Assembly (NCBI GenBank): GCA_030141605.1
Contig: JAQGDQ010001375.1
Location: 1-43,917, forward strand
DNA length: 43,917 nt
DNA from: Tubiluchus corallicola
Lineage: Eukaryota; Priapulida; Priapulimorpha; Priapulimorphida; Tubiluchidae
Direction: 5' to 3'
The first letter of the stretch is position 1, and each line of letters starts with the position of its first letter. The notes under the pieces were generated by a model that was not told the origin of the DNA, did no database searches, and worked only from the letters and a program-made list of their open reading frames with translations. Both the position numbers and the translations under genes were made by a program. Positions 9,576-21,549 of the stretch are shown piece by piece.

Positions 9576-9698
9576 CTTTTTCTCTAATTCATCATCAATC
9601 AACAATATTGGTTAGTGATCAAACCTCCAAAATATTGTGTCCCCATATTCATTGTGTTTGTCATTATTGCAGTCACTGCTGAATACTAACGTTGTACA
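9576..9698 (-). CDS. Acidic exon b, unit C
   Basis: The minus strand has acceptor TTAATAG and donor AAAAG|GTACAG around 123 bases, the same length as in the right arm. One frame reads through an acidic N-half and a conserved end resembling PILLIDDELEKK seen in the right arm. The acidic frame needs the internal AG (TATTCAG) as acceptor, because the outer acceptor puts it out of frame. Gene context is unknown. Confidence 0.35.
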
Positions 9699-10002
9699 CT
9701 ATTAACGCAGGTTAATAAAAAACTTTGAGTTATAATTCTCACAATTTTTATCGTCTTTCTCCTTCAATAACCTATACATCTTGCACTTTTACATAATTAT
9801 TTATACAAAATTTGAAGATGTTACAGTGTATACATTCAGCAATAGCAGATAAGAAGTTATATGTGCTCTTAGAAGTTTCAGCCCCCTAAACACAGACAAC
9901 AATGCTGCTTAGATGAACATAATTAGTTTGAAATAACATTTTATATTGCAAGATGAACATAATTTGTTTGAAATAACATTTCATGTTGCAAATATGAGAT
10001 CA

Positions 10003-10030
10003 TATTTTATGATCTCATAAAATATAGATT
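10003..10030. repeat. 11-bp stem hairpin
   Basis: TATGAGATCAT and its complement ATGATCTCATA are separated by a short T-rich loop. The right arm keeps the same hairpin with one mismatch near 37,050. Confidence 0.5.
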
Positions 10031-10047
10031 TAAGAAAATGGCTTTAC

Positions 10048-10140
10048 ATATATAGATTGATATCAAATGTATATGTTTCTGTGCCATTGTTTTCATTGTC
10101 TTTATTAGTGTTACCTTCGTCATCACTACTGAAGTATCGT
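10048..10140 (-). CDS. Acidic exon a, unit C
   Basis: The minus strand has an acceptor ending GATAATAG and a donor ATAT|GTAAAG. The open frame in the right-arm copy reads SDDEGNSDKDNENDGTE, and the left copy retains the same pattern of GAT/GAC codons. Confidence 0.3.
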
Positions 10141-10220
10141 CTATTATCACATAGGTTGATTAAAAAACGCGATTAATTATATGATCAAGTGGTAGAACAA
10201 TGGCTATGATGCAATATGCC

Positions 10221-10887
10221 AGATTTTTATTCCAAATTTGGGAAAAAATGTGGATAGCTTTATGGTCTGGTAGGTGCCTCAATTCATAACGATTGACTCA
10301 GAAAAATAGAATCAACGGTAGACTAGGGTAGGTTTGGTAACAATCATTCCTGGAGAAAAAGAGGAAAAGTACGTTAACTGGCCTTTGACATCTTGTATAT
10401 CGCACTTTCTCGATCAATTCTGGAGAATTTAAGATGGGATATACCTCGAAACTGATTAATGCTACTACTCCTGATCGCGTTAAAATTTTCCAATCATCTT
10501 GTGTCCAAATTTACCTGAGCCCAAACGCGCGGGGGTTTAAGCCCTAGCACCCACAAGTTTTAGTCTTGGCCTAGCCCCTTATTATTATTAACGTCATTTT
10601 ATTTCGAGCATACTTTATGTTAGTAATTCATGAAAAGTGTTAGCAGTCAAGGTTATTTATACAATTAGTAATAAAACAAAATAACAATTGTAAAAAGGAT
10701 TAATGAGCCTAGTATTTCTGATCAAATATATGAGCTGTACAATTTCTTTCAAATTAACCTGTATCCATGTAATCTAGAATTGATTGCAGCTGTGCTGTGT
10801 TTAAAAAAATCAAAATCATTGCATTCTAGGCATTCGATACAGTCTCTAGCCAAATTAACAATTACCTGTTGGTTTCCTATCAAAGCC
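10221..10887. other. 667-bp block present only in the left arm
   Basis: At the matching right-arm position (about 36,865) the sequence passes directly from one side to the other through a shared GCC. The block contains array-type DNA (CCACAAGTTTTAGTCTTGG, a short ATT run), so a microhomology deletion in the right arm is more likely than an insertion on the left. Confidence 0.6.
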
Positions 10888-11317
10888 TTTTCTTCACTGA
10901 TCTCCTTGCCAAAGTATTATATCCATATACTAACTGATAACTACTACAGCTCAACGTATAACATATAAGTCATAAATTAAAATACATTGCTGATTTAACA
11001 GTAAACAGAGCTTGGTGTGTCACAAACTTAACAATAGTGTTACTACTTTGTTTACAATTAAAATAGTATTTAATAAAACGCTTGACAAACTGTTGACTTG
11101 GATGGACAATATTGGCAATATAAGGTAATATATAAGGGTGTTCTCGACATGGGTTCTCGATATGGGAGGCACCATAACTGCCGCACGTCAATATTCCAGG
11201 AATATTGATCAAATTTCAATGACAGTTTTCACGATTACACAGTCGCGTATTAGATTAGCTACTTAAAATCAGACGTTTTAATGAAATAATTTGTAAAGCG
11301 AATGACTCTTCTTCTAG

Positions 11318-11428
11318 GGTTTTCTTGTTGTTCACTCCGCTTATCTGTGGACGGACTACTTTCCGGATTTTGATCGTGGAATTTATGAAACTGATTTTGA
11401 CGAAGACCCATACTACTATATTATATAA
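11318..11428 (+). CDS. Terminal exon D of the Tyr/Asp-rich peptide array
   Basis: The acceptor CTCTTCTTCTAG precedes 36 codons and TAA. The product starts GFLVVHSAYLWTDYFPDFDR, then GIYETDFDEDPYYYII. The signal-peptide end is modified (VHSA instead of AQAG), while the core YFPDFDRG.YETD and the Tyr/Ile end are kept. The right partner (36326-36436) has VAHSA. Frame, phase, length and stop are conserved. AATAAA follows at 11650. Confidence 0.58.
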   Translation, partial: GFLVVHSAYLWTDYFPDFDRGIYETDFDEDPYYYII

Positions 11429-11649
11429 ATGTACCTGAGAAAAAAGCATGATTAAAGGCAACAAATCCATATTAATGATTTTTATGTCAATTTTAATTTA
11501 CCTTAGACTGTTTTATTAATTTTCTTTAACTTTTCTTTTCTATGCACCTATGTTAAGGTGCCTTAATTATGTTTCCTGTTCACATTAACTAAACATTGAC
11601 AAGTAAACACATATTACAATGCGTCGTGATTTGTAAAATGTGATTTATG

Positions 11650-11655
11650 AATAAA
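11650..11655 (+). terminator. AATAAA poly(A) signal of exon D
   Basis: Canonical AATAAA, 221 bases after the stop of exon D. Confidence 0.45.
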
Positions 11656-11867
11656 ATGGATATGTGAATTTAATTTAGATTAATGTGACTGATTTTTTAC
11701 ATTATAAATAATTACATTATAAATCCTGCTGCCACTGACGTCATCCACTATAATTATCCTAGCCACAGATTGATACAAAACACCAAAACACCATGAATTA
11801 TATTCTCATAAGTTTTTATCATCTTTCAAATTCAGTAATCTACATATCTAAATTGATTTAAAACGTA

Positions 11868-11939
11868 TAAGTTTTGTACCATCATTGTCAAATACGGCTT
11901 CGTCACTATTGCTGTCGCCATCGCCGCTGACGTCATCAC
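11868..11939 (-). CDS. Acidic exon a, unit D
   Basis: The minus strand has acceptor GGTAATAG and an open frame DDVSGDGDSNSDEAVFDNDG followed by TKLI. The right-arm copy at 35698 has lost one base within this frame, so only the left version is open. It contains the palindromic octamer TGACGTCA encoding part of DDV. Confidence 0.38.
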
Positions 11940-12240
11940 CTATTACCTTGTATGTTAATTAAAAACACCAGAAATTATATTCTCAAAATTTTTTAAGTTA
12001 TCTTTCTTTGTATACAGAATTGGAAGTCATTACAGTGCATAATTGTGACTGTATTCTCACAATGAGTACTCACGATGTAAGCAACTAAATTATCCGCATC
12101 ATTATCTACGCAATATACTCACAGAAAAGAAATTAGCTGTAGGCCTATTACATTACGTTTCAGCAACCTAAACAATAAACACAGGGATTCGTGGTTTAGA
12201 TACACTGTATAGATAGTTACTTTCCCAACTTTTTAATACT

Positions 12241-12510
12241 GTCATTGTCTTCACCACCATAGTCACTAGTGTCATCCTTTAGAATGGCATTGCACCTTGA
12301 TTAAAGGGCAAGGAAACAAAATTCTTTACTATTGTCATTGTCTTCACGACCATAGTCACTGGTGTCATTTTTTAGAATAGGGTTACACATTGATTAAAGG
12401 ACAATGAAACAGAATTATTTACTATTGTCATTGTCTTCACCACCATAGTCGCTAGTGTTCTCCTTTAGAATAGCGTTACACATTGATTAAAGGACAAGGA
12501 AACAGAATTA
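12241..12510 (-). repeat. 93-bp tandem repeat, three copies, acidic exon-like
   Basis: GTCATTGTCTTCAC starts at 12241, 12334 and 12427. Read on the minus strand, each unit has a CTAG or CCAG followed by TGACTATGGTGGTGAAGAC (DYGGEDND), a small acidic exon-like piece. The right arm has only two copies (35229-35402), so copy number changed after the arms separated. Confidence 0.8.
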
Positions 12511-12904
12511 TTGTATGAAGCATAAAAAGCCCGTCTTGAAATTTTGTATCAGTTACATGTTGCTTTCTACACACAGAGTTTATATTAGCAGCAACGTTTT
12601 ACTAAACTTGTAAATTCAATTTAGGCGCAGTCATTTTAACAGTCAGATGTTGAGTAAGAAATTAAAGCAAGTTCTGTTAATAAATCAATTTGCTCCTGTC
12701 AATAAAATTAACAATATCCAATATATAACAATATATGTTTGTCTGTGAGCCAGTGACGTGTTAGTAGTTAGCACCAACATTTCAAATTATCAAGTAATTT
12801 TTTGAGCAGCTGCATTCGTTTTTCAAACAGTTAAACGTAATGCTCTACTTAATATAACTTTTGAAACATATATTATAAATTTACATTTTTTATCCTTCTT
12901 TTAG

Positions 12905-12982
12905 GTTATTGTGGTTGCCTATCCACCACGAGGTGTTCCATGGAATGATTATTTTCTCTATCTTGATCGTGGAGTTTATTAA
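12905..12982 (+). CDS. Terminal exon E of the peptide array (short, early stop)
   Basis: The acceptor CCTTCTTTTAG precedes VIVVAYPPRGVPWNDYFLYL, then DRGVY and TAA. It is more diverged than A-D but keeps the hydrophobic start and the DYF..LDRGVY core. In the right arm the same exon is not stopped here and runs on to ERNLYDEL (34728-34829). The left copy is therefore either truncated or a shorter variant. Confidence 0.45.
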   Translation, partial: VIVVAYPPRGVPWNDYFLYLDRGVY

Positions 12983-13278
12983 CCCAATCTGTACGATGAA
13001 CTATATTATGAATGAAAAAAATGAAGGATACAAGAAGATTCCTTTGGTTTAGGTTCTTATTAATTCTTCGACTGAACCTAGTGGTTTGACCCAAATATGG
13101 AAACGTATACTGTGAAAATCTAGACATTTAAGGATAATTAAACGAGAGCGAATCTAGATTAATAATTTTTGTAACAATCAGAACCCAACATAAGCTGTTT
13201 TACAGGTTATTTTATAAACTGTACAAAATGTATTATGCTAATCGGATATGAACATCAGGTACATTTTTGATGTCACAG

Positions 13279-13327
13279 GCACACGCACGCACGCACGCAC
13301 GCACGCGCGCACACACACACACACACA
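13279..13327 (+). repeat. CACG/CA microsatellite
   Basis: About twelve CACG/CGCA tetramers and a CA run. The right-arm counterpart at 34503-34562 has a different composition and length. Confidence 0.9.
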
Positions 13328-13375
13328 GATATATATGTAAGAAAACCTATATGTGTATAGAGTCATTTAAAACTT

Positions 13376-13428
13376 GTGAATTTCTGTACGTCGCTGTCAT
13401 TGTTATCATCGCCATTGTCAGCACCACT
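13376..13428 (-). CDS. Acidic exon a, unit E
   Basis: On the minus strand an acceptor (TATAAACGACAG) precedes GADNGDDNNDSDVQKF in an open frame. The right-arm copy at 34413-34465 is the same. It lies at the upstream end of the acidic series, but no leader exon is visible further upstream. Confidence 0.3.
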
Positions 13429-14728
13429 GTCGTTTATATTGCTCACTAATTACTATCCGGCTGGATTGAGCGGAATACCAGACATTATATTCTTATAAAT
13501 CGCCATCATCTTTTGCTTTAAAATTATTCATCGCGCATATTTTTACAAGTGAATATGGAACTGGAAGACATTAGAATGCAGAAGCAAGTTGATATACACG
13601 AAGGTGTCAAACACAGAATGATTCCTAAAACATATTCATTTATTAAAGTCACAGAAATATTTAACACCTATTTGTTGTCATCCTTAGTGGTGAGTGTTTA
13701 AAATGTGTAGTTATCAAAAATCAGAAAGTCATGGCGCGGTTGAAATGTCACAACCATTATGCAGAACTAATTACCTTAGCACAACTTTTATGCAGAAGTA
13801 ACTGGTGGTGATATAAAGGTTGTGCAGAATTCAACCATGTCATGACCTTCTTGTTCTGATAACTGCACATTTTGAAAATATACAACTGAGGATGCCACAA
13901 GAGACATGTTTAAATGTTTTGTGGATTTGTTTTAATAACAGCAAATTATGAACATGTTTTACGCAATCGCTCTGTTTGAAATTTTTACTATTATTAAGAT
14001 TTTCGAGGATAAATCTATTGCTGTATGTATACATAATACACGTAAATAACTTGTCTACAACGTAATACACAGATTAGAAATCAACTAAAAGGAAAACAGG
14101 ATGATTTTTCATATACTATCCCATTGTCCAGTACGGCAAAGAAGTATACACTTTAACACAATTAATACTGCAAGAGCCTTTCTGATAATTAAATAATAGA
14201 TTAAGATCTTAATTAACGGCAGGCGAGCCCAACTATTGATGACATCACAAATTAACATAATTTTCAACTTCAAAATCATTCCACGTGTTTGCGAAAGCGA
14301 AAATTGAAGTACAGTGCTACTGTATTCAGTGTGTTGTACTAAAACTAGGCAACTTTTAAGATAAAAATTCAAATTACAAATTTGCCGCTGTGCTCACGCA
14401 TAAGCTGTCGAACGTGTGTAGTTCATCACAAACTAACACATCTGAACCGAGAGGTACAGCACCCGTGTATTGAGCAGTGCATTTCCGAAATGCAGGCGCT
14501 AGTGCGTGTCTAACTAACGAATGGAGAAAAACTTGTAACGGCAGAGAACTAGTGGCGCGAACGCGGAAATGTGTTTGTGTGGTAATAATGTGTTCACGTG
14601 GGGCATTCTTTAAAAAATAGTGTTTTCTTTCAATATTTTAAAGAGTAGGTTGCTTTGACCTACAGTTTAACATTGGGTCCAGTTTTGCTTTAAACACGGA
14701 TATCATTGTTTTTACATGTTCATTACAG

Positions 14729-14797
14729 ACCAAGATTTACCTGATGCTCCAGGGGTACATTGCTTTCCTCGACTTTTGTCGTGGATTTTATTTATGA
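14729..14797 (+). pseudogene. Divergent terminal exon G, probable relic
   Basis: The acceptor GTTCATTACAG precedes a 22-codon frame TKIYLMLQGYIAFLDFCRGF ending YL and TGA. FLDFCRGFY aligns with the FPDFDRGVY core of the array exons, but there is no signal-like start and no Tyr tail. The right-arm partner is at 33100-33168. Confidence 0.3.
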
Positions 14798-14814
14798 AAG
14801 TGGGATTGACATCT

Positions 14815-17183
14815 ATATATTAATATTCTTGGTATGTTATATATATATATAAGATTCGAGGCTACAGCCTGGACGACGGCACCATTTGCGGCGATCTATA
14901 CATCAAACGAAAGGTCTCGGATCTAGTGTCGTGCCATTGATGGTTTATTTTTCGAATCGGGCCCACCGGGAGGAAGGGGGGGGGGCGAAAAACCTCCAAA
15001 AATGGCCATTTTTCGGCCGTTTTTTGCAAAACTTATACCTCTTATTTCTGAACAACGGGAACGGGCCGAGGGTGGTGCTGGGTATGGATTTGAATATTAT
15101 TATAATAAGTTTATAGTACTATTCAAGATGCGTAACGGTTAGCATGTGTATACATAAAACATTTACCGTTGTAGATATTGTACAGTCTGTTCTTATGTAA
15201 TTTCGCTGTGCAATACGTAGGCTTTCTTACGGTTTCTTTCAAGTGTTGCAAGACTAGCACAAGTTTTTCAAAAGCAAATTTGTTTCTGTTACTCAAAAAG
15301 AGTGAATTTGGTATAAAATTCGCCTCGCTAATTTGCAGATGAATTGTCAGAGAGCGTGGCATACATGATCGGTTTTTGGTTTTTGGGTGTAATAATGTGT
15401 TTTAAAAATGGCTTCTGTCATCGGGTGAAAGAGTGCGGTCCAGCTGGTACTCGCAAGTTATAAAATTTGATAATACAAGCCTTAACCCAGATGACCTGTT
15501 TTCACATTAAAGGCTTATAAATTTTTGTTAACGCGTTACTTTGATGGCTTAAAGAATTCTTAGTTATTATTGAACAAAAACAACCTAAAAATTAAATAAC
15601 TTACATTTTTCTACTGAATTTCAAACACATACGTTGCTGTAAAGATTGCCATGTTTCGCGTCTTTGGAGCGAGTCAGCGAGAATGACGTACCAGGCGTAG
15701 AAAGCGTCTTTGGTTACCGATGTTTGTTTACCGATCTTTGGTGACCTCATGACTGTACTCATTACGTCATTCGTCTCGCGCAACGAAAATGGCTGTTCTT
15801 CAAATTTAATACCAGTAACAACGAAGTGGCAAAATATCAAAAGAAACAAGTTTTACAGAAAAGTTTATAATAAAATAAATTTAATATTCGTAATGAAGGC
15901 AGGATTTTAGGTTTAAAAAGCTCATTTCATAGAGGGTTTAATTTGACTTTAATTTTTGGCCACCGTCTCATGAAACGTTCAAGCACTTATCTTTCAAATA
16001 CATAAAGTACAACTAGCTGACCCAACTGTCCACCTACATGGAAAATTAACTCCAGCTTAAAGTCACAAGAAGAATTATGTTCATGTATTTACTGTTCAAT
16101 CCAAAATTAAAAGGTATCTGCTATTAATATGAGTCCACCCCGGGTGTGTAAATCTCATAACATTACTGCACTTTTACCTGCTTATGTATTGCACTTTTTG
16201 AGCTAGAGAGGACCCAGTTTTGACATTTTGACCACCGTGTTTCCTGACAGATGCTTAACATGCGTTCATCCAGCTCCTGGTTCTGCGCAAATGCAAAGTA
16301 GCTCTGGCTCTAGTCCTGACTCAAGAATCTTCTTACTTCTGGCCTTGATTACACGACCTGAGTGGCTATAATTGTGAATTGAGAAGTTTTCGCGTAATAA
16401 TCTTTACTAGCAAAGGCCCCGCAAAAGATTTTGCGTAAAAAACCACGTGTAATGAATGACACGCGAACATTCTACCTAGTCCTCATTTTTAACACAAAGC
16501 CCGTAGCAGCTTTTACTGAATTACAGCAGCGTAGCAGCTTTTTGCTGAATTAAAGCTATAAGATTATAGACAGAACACAATGGATGACGTCACAACAATG
16601 CCTATGCGTCAGTAGTTTCTTAAGCGAAAATTGCGGAAAATAGAACATCTAATTAACTCGCCAGTACTCCTCTCGGTGGACCTGACCTAAAATGTAGCCC
16701 ACATCACCGTGTAGCCCCGTTCTTCCTCTTTCTGATGAGCCCCATATCTTCTTCCGAGAGTCCCACCAGGCGCCGCCAGAACGTTTTTTCCGCAGGCTGT
16801 TTGGTCAAAATCGCGAGTTGGGTCCGGGAAAACGCCCGTTGCGGGGCACCCTGGCCCTCTCGCGAATTCTAAATAGGCCTATGACACCCATCGCTGAACG
16901 GGCTATCTATCTATACCCAGCACCACCCTCGGCCCATTCCCGTTCTCTACATCTCAGGCGTATAACTTTTGCAAAAAACGGCCGAAAAATGGCCATTTTT
17001 GGAGGTTTTTCGCCCCCCGTTCCTCGCGGTGGGCCCCATTCGAAAAATAAACCCCCAATGAGACGACACTAGATCGAGACCTTTCGTTTGATATATAGAT
17101 CGCCGCAAATGGTGCCCTCGTCGAAGCTGTAGCCTCGAATCTTATATATAAATAAATATATATACCAAGAATATTAATATATT
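14815..17183. mobile_element. DNA element with about 270-bp terminal inverted repeats
   Basis: The ends TATTAATATTCTTGGTA (left) and TACCAAGAATATTAATA (right) open long inverted repeats (14815-15086 and 16912-17183) that include GATTCGAGGCTACAGC, GGCGATCTATA.ATCAAACG, GGTTTATTTTTCGAAT and GAGGGTGGTGCTGGGTAT. Flanks are TA-rich, so a TA target duplication cannot be proved. The 1.8-kb interior has only short frames and I recognise no transposase, so this is a non-autonomous foldback-type element. An identically placed copy is in the right arm (30711-33082), so it inserted before the arms formed. Confidence 0.75.
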
Positions 17184-17640
17184 AGTAGATTAAATTACAA
17201 AAGTCAATTGAGAAAGCACTGAAGCGATCAAGGGTAGCATTCCTTGCAGTGTATTGCACGTTGGTCCCTGGTACAAACTCCAGCTGTGTTCAGGTGTCTT
17301 TAGGTGCAAAAGTTTCATTGCGACCGTTCTAAGCACGTGTATCAGGTGTTCTTAAGAAGATTTTAGGCAAGGTTTTTTTCTACGGACAATAGGTAAGTAA
17401 TGCATGGGATTATATTATTATTTCAAACAATCACAAAATTATAGACAGAAAATATAATTATTAAAATTCTTATTGGCTGCATCGTGTCAACTTTTTATAA
17501 TAAATTTCTGAATCGACAAAGAGACGTGAAGCGCTCAGAACGGCCTTGATTTACAACACATTGCTCTTTTGTTCAATCTTTGGTCAGCACGCTCGCAGAA
17601 TCAGACTTCAGTTTCCAACTCCAAGTTACTGTCAGATTTT
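17184..17640. other. Interval between foldback element and LINE
   Basis: No gene or element ends are recognised. Confidence 0.4.
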
Positions 17641-18053
17641 CAGGATTTGTTGTACAGTTTTGGAACACTTTTTAGTCTAGCGTGCATTCTTTTAACTCTG
17701 AACAGTGTTTTCATGTGACCCTTTTCTGCGAATTTGGCCGTAATATGGCATTTCTTGAAGACTGATTTGGCTGAGTGACTTTAGCCTCAACAGCCTGTCA
17801 ATTGCATCAGAAGTATCGTCTTTGCTAAATGCATAATGAGTGTTGCAGTTTTTCATACTTTTCTCTGCATACGTTCTGCGCAAGAAAAAACGTTTATAAA
17901 ATTCATCACAAAAATTCTACACCACAGTCTTATAAAGCAAATCCATTGACGGTGCCTCATGGCTTTCCAACCCAAGTTACCCTCCAAAGCTGCGTTGGTG
18001 TGTATTTTCCAACACGGTATAAAAACGGCAAGCATGTTGATAAACAGCTTTAA

Positions 18054-18509
18054 CCCTTTCATTCCCAAATTATTTTTTTAATAAGAAAAAAATTTTTGGC
18101 TTGGTACTTTTGTTCAGTATGTCCATGTTGTTTACACATAATTGTTTTTTTCTACCTGTGCCCGCGTACTAAATATAGCCTGTGTCCCACGGGATACATT
18201 GGGATTCAATGGAAGCATAAAATGTGCTTCATTTTGCAACTGCTGATAATTTTTTAAAGTATTTAAGACATTTAGCATGCATGCTGTGCTGATCTGTACA
18301 AGTTGTCTTTAAAGTACTGTACCTTGCGCAGTTTTTTATGCCATGCAGATTTTCTAGTTCGCCATTTTATCGCCATTTTTTCTCTATTGTTATTGGCTTA
18401 AATCAAAATAACTATTAACAGATCAAATAACTGTCAGTTTTAAAATTTTATTAATTTTAAAGGCAGAAAATATTCATGTATCCCACGGGATACAACGGGT
18501 ATGAAAGGG
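18054..18509. mobile_element. piggyBac-type MITE with TTAA target sites
   Basis: The 456-bp element begins CCCTTTCATTCCC and ends with the inverse (GGGTATGAAAGGG), flanked on both sides by TTAA (18050-18053 and 18510-18513). It has subterminal copies of CCCACGGGATAC. Removing it and one TTAA rejoins the LINE frame as SYSCIKAVYQRACRFY, proving that it inserted into the LINE. The same insertion is in the right arm at 29381-29836. Confidence 0.9.
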
Positions 18510-19374
18510 TTAATACAGGAGTAACTACGATAACCCCTAATGGCAGCACCGTACATAGGAATCAGTACAACCGTAGAGTCAAACAACTCAGTATAAATGC
18601 TAAAAGGTTTAGACTTTGCAGTTATTACGCAAAGTGCTTTATTCGCGTGACAAGAAATGTCATTTGCAATTACACTAAAATCTAAAAATTCGGTAATAGT
18701 GATACCCAAGCAACTTCTGCAGTTATACTGATTTACTATTTTTAATTTGTTTGCATCACTGGTAAACTCAAATAGAGATCAAACTACGCATTTGCTACGA
18801 ACATGGACGACATTAACATAAATTCACAAGTTCCAGTTTTTGCATCGGTCGTGAACTACATTCAGCATTGATTGTAAATCTCTTTCATTTAGAGCTACAA
18901 GTACAATATCATCTGCATATGATAAAATGCATATTTTTATTTACTTTCACACATTTTTCCCATGGTTTCTAGGTCTAATGTCAGGTCATTTATTATATAC
19001 AGTGAAAAGAACAGTGGCAACAATATGCAGCCTTGTTTTAATCCCTTGCCAACATTAAGCCAGTCAGTTAAGAAACCATTTACTTGGACTCAGGGTTTTA
19101 CATTGTTATATATTTCTTTCAAGGCATTAAGCATTTTACCACTAAGACCAATGCAGAGAGCTTGTGCCACAGCATATCTCTATGGATACAATCAAAAAGG
19201 CTTTGCTAAGGTCAATGTATGCCGCAAAAATTGACTCTCAGTTTGTACATGAAAGAGCCAACCTCTAGGAATGTTCCCTCTTGTAGTTATGGAAAATGCA
19301 AAATTGTGTAAAATGTTCTTCTGGCACTTATTACAGTAGTTTGTTTTCCCAGTTTGTAGACTTTGCTTGGTGTT

Positions 19375-19387
19375 AAACTAATTGTTT
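19375..19387. repeat. 13-bp target-site duplication, left copy
   Basis: AAACTAATTGTTT directly before the 5S-SINE; the identical second copy is at 19943-19955. Confidence 0.9.
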
Positions 19388-19942
19388 CTACGGCTATATA
19401 ACGTTGAAAACATCGGTTCTCGTCTGATCACCGAAGTTAAGCAACGCAGAGCCTGGTTAGTACTTGGATGGGCGACCGCCTAGGAATACCAGGTGCTGTA
19501 GGCTTGCGGGATGCCCACACTGTATCTCGACACTAGGCGAAGGAGCTGCACAAGGCAGCCAACGGCTAGAGGGCGGAGGAGGTCAAGTGACCCAACGGCC
19601 ATGTGTAGAGGAGTAAACCTTCCAAATCAGGCGTGGAGCCCCGTTGGCGGACCAGTGCAGCATGTTCACTGACTCCGGCAGCTCCTGGAGGAAACCTGGT
19701 GCCAAACGTATCGCTCCGCTTTCCTTTGGACTACACCAGGGAGGAAGAGAGGGGGTTCCTGTTGTCTGGGCAACGCAGGATCTCCATACACCTTGCCCAG
19801 GCATGCGCCCTGGAGATGCCACTCCAGTGGTTCAAGGATCGGATTGCTCAGCCACAGTCGACGCTGCAGCCCCATCAATGTGATCAATAACTGACTCTCT
19901 TGGCGCACACTCCATTGTCTTCCGAGACAGAAGGATGCCAAC
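19388..19942 (+). mobile_element. 5S-rRNA-derived SINE (SINE3-type)
   Basis: The first ~118 bases (to 19505) are a 5S rRNA: CTACGGC at the start, TTCTCGTCTGATCACCGAAG, TTAAGCAACG, GCCTGGTTAGTACTTGGATG, GACCGCC and GGTGCTGTAGGCTT. The internal RNA polymerase III promoter (box A to box C) is well kept. The 5' stem side has drifted (ATATAACG where ACCACCC is usual). A 437-bp unrelated tail follows, ending with the small hairpin TGTCTTCCGAGACA. The unit is flanked by a perfect 13-bp duplication, showing retroposition rather than a resident 5S gene. GC-rich reading frames on both strands of the tail are unlikely to be real. The right-arm copy is at 27948-28502, also 555 bp. Confidence 0.9.
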
Positions 19943-19955
19943 AAACTAATTGTTT
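19943..19955. repeat. 13-bp target-site duplication, right copy
   Basis: AAACTAATTGTTT directly after the SINE tail, identical to 19375-19387. Confidence 0.9.
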
Positions 19956-20030
19956 GCTGGTTGTTGTAATCTGTACATGGTACTGTTTTTTTTGCAGTTT
20001 TCTTTACATGATAACCTCTTTCCAAGTTAT

Positions 20031-21312
<1,282 letters not shown>

Positions 21313-21405
21313 ATGAAGATTGAAGGAAAGGTTGCGCTGATTACTGGAGCAGCTTCTGGTATTGGAAAGGCTTACTGCGAAGCACTGCTAGAGAGAAAGA
21401 TCAAG
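21313..21405 (+). CDS. SDR (15-PGDH-like) exon 1, left copy
   Basis: ATG opens 31 codons ending at donor AAG|GTACAG in phase 0. The protein MKIEGKVALITGAASGIGKA is the start of a classical short-chain dehydrogenase: beta-1 plus the dinucleotide-binding TGxxxGxG motif (TGAASGIG). Family members of this type oxidise or reduce small alcohols or ketones with NAD(P)H in the cytosol. Exon 2 ends its beta-2 with VVMVDFD; Asp there usually means NAD preference. Best resemblance is to 15-hydroxyprostaglandin dehydrogenase [NAD+]; a symbol is not given because the C-terminal half is missing. Confidence 0.88.
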
Positions 21406-21549
21406 GTACAGCATCTAAACTTGCATAAGATCTAATTACTGTAGCTTACTAGCACGACTACAAACTAAAGTTTATTTATAAAAAATATCTTTTATGTAAC
21501 ACAGCATTATGTCAGAACCCTAGAACTAATGGTAGAAGTGCAACTAAAC

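Larger units (their letters stand above)
17640..20030 (-). pseudogene. LINE reverse-transcriptase remnant, interrupted twice
   Basis: Read on the minus strand, fragments in changing frames give a typical non-LTR reverse transcriptase. In order: AKPFDCIHRDMLWHKLSAL-like text, LNALKEIYNNVKPWVQVNGF, KQGC.L.PLFFSLYIINDL, the catalytic YADD at 18908-18919 followed by IVLVALNERDLQSMLNVV, then YLGITI.EFLDFS, MYGAAIRGYRS, KAVYQRACRFY, and TNAALEGNLGW. Several frameshifts and stops show it is dead. A MITE and a 5S-SINE lie inside it. The clade is not certain; the tail pattern resembles CR1/Jockey-like elements. Confidence 0.82.

Noticed and set aside
13267-13449. Frame rich in Ala/His/Thr at the CACG repeat
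   Set aside because: It is a microsatellite translation, and the right arm does not keep it open.
15123-15910. Short open frames inside the foldback element as transposase
   Set aside because: No DDE-type or other transposase motif, no agreement between neighbouring frames, and all under 90 codons.
19388-19505. Functional 5S rRNA gene
   Set aside because: It is flanked by a target duplication, joined to a SINE tail, and its 5' stem is changed. A resident 5S gene would normally lie in a tandem array.
19583-20025. GC-rich open frames on both strands over the SINE tail
   Set aside because: They overlap a retroposed 5S-SINE and its flanks, run on both strands at once, and match no family.
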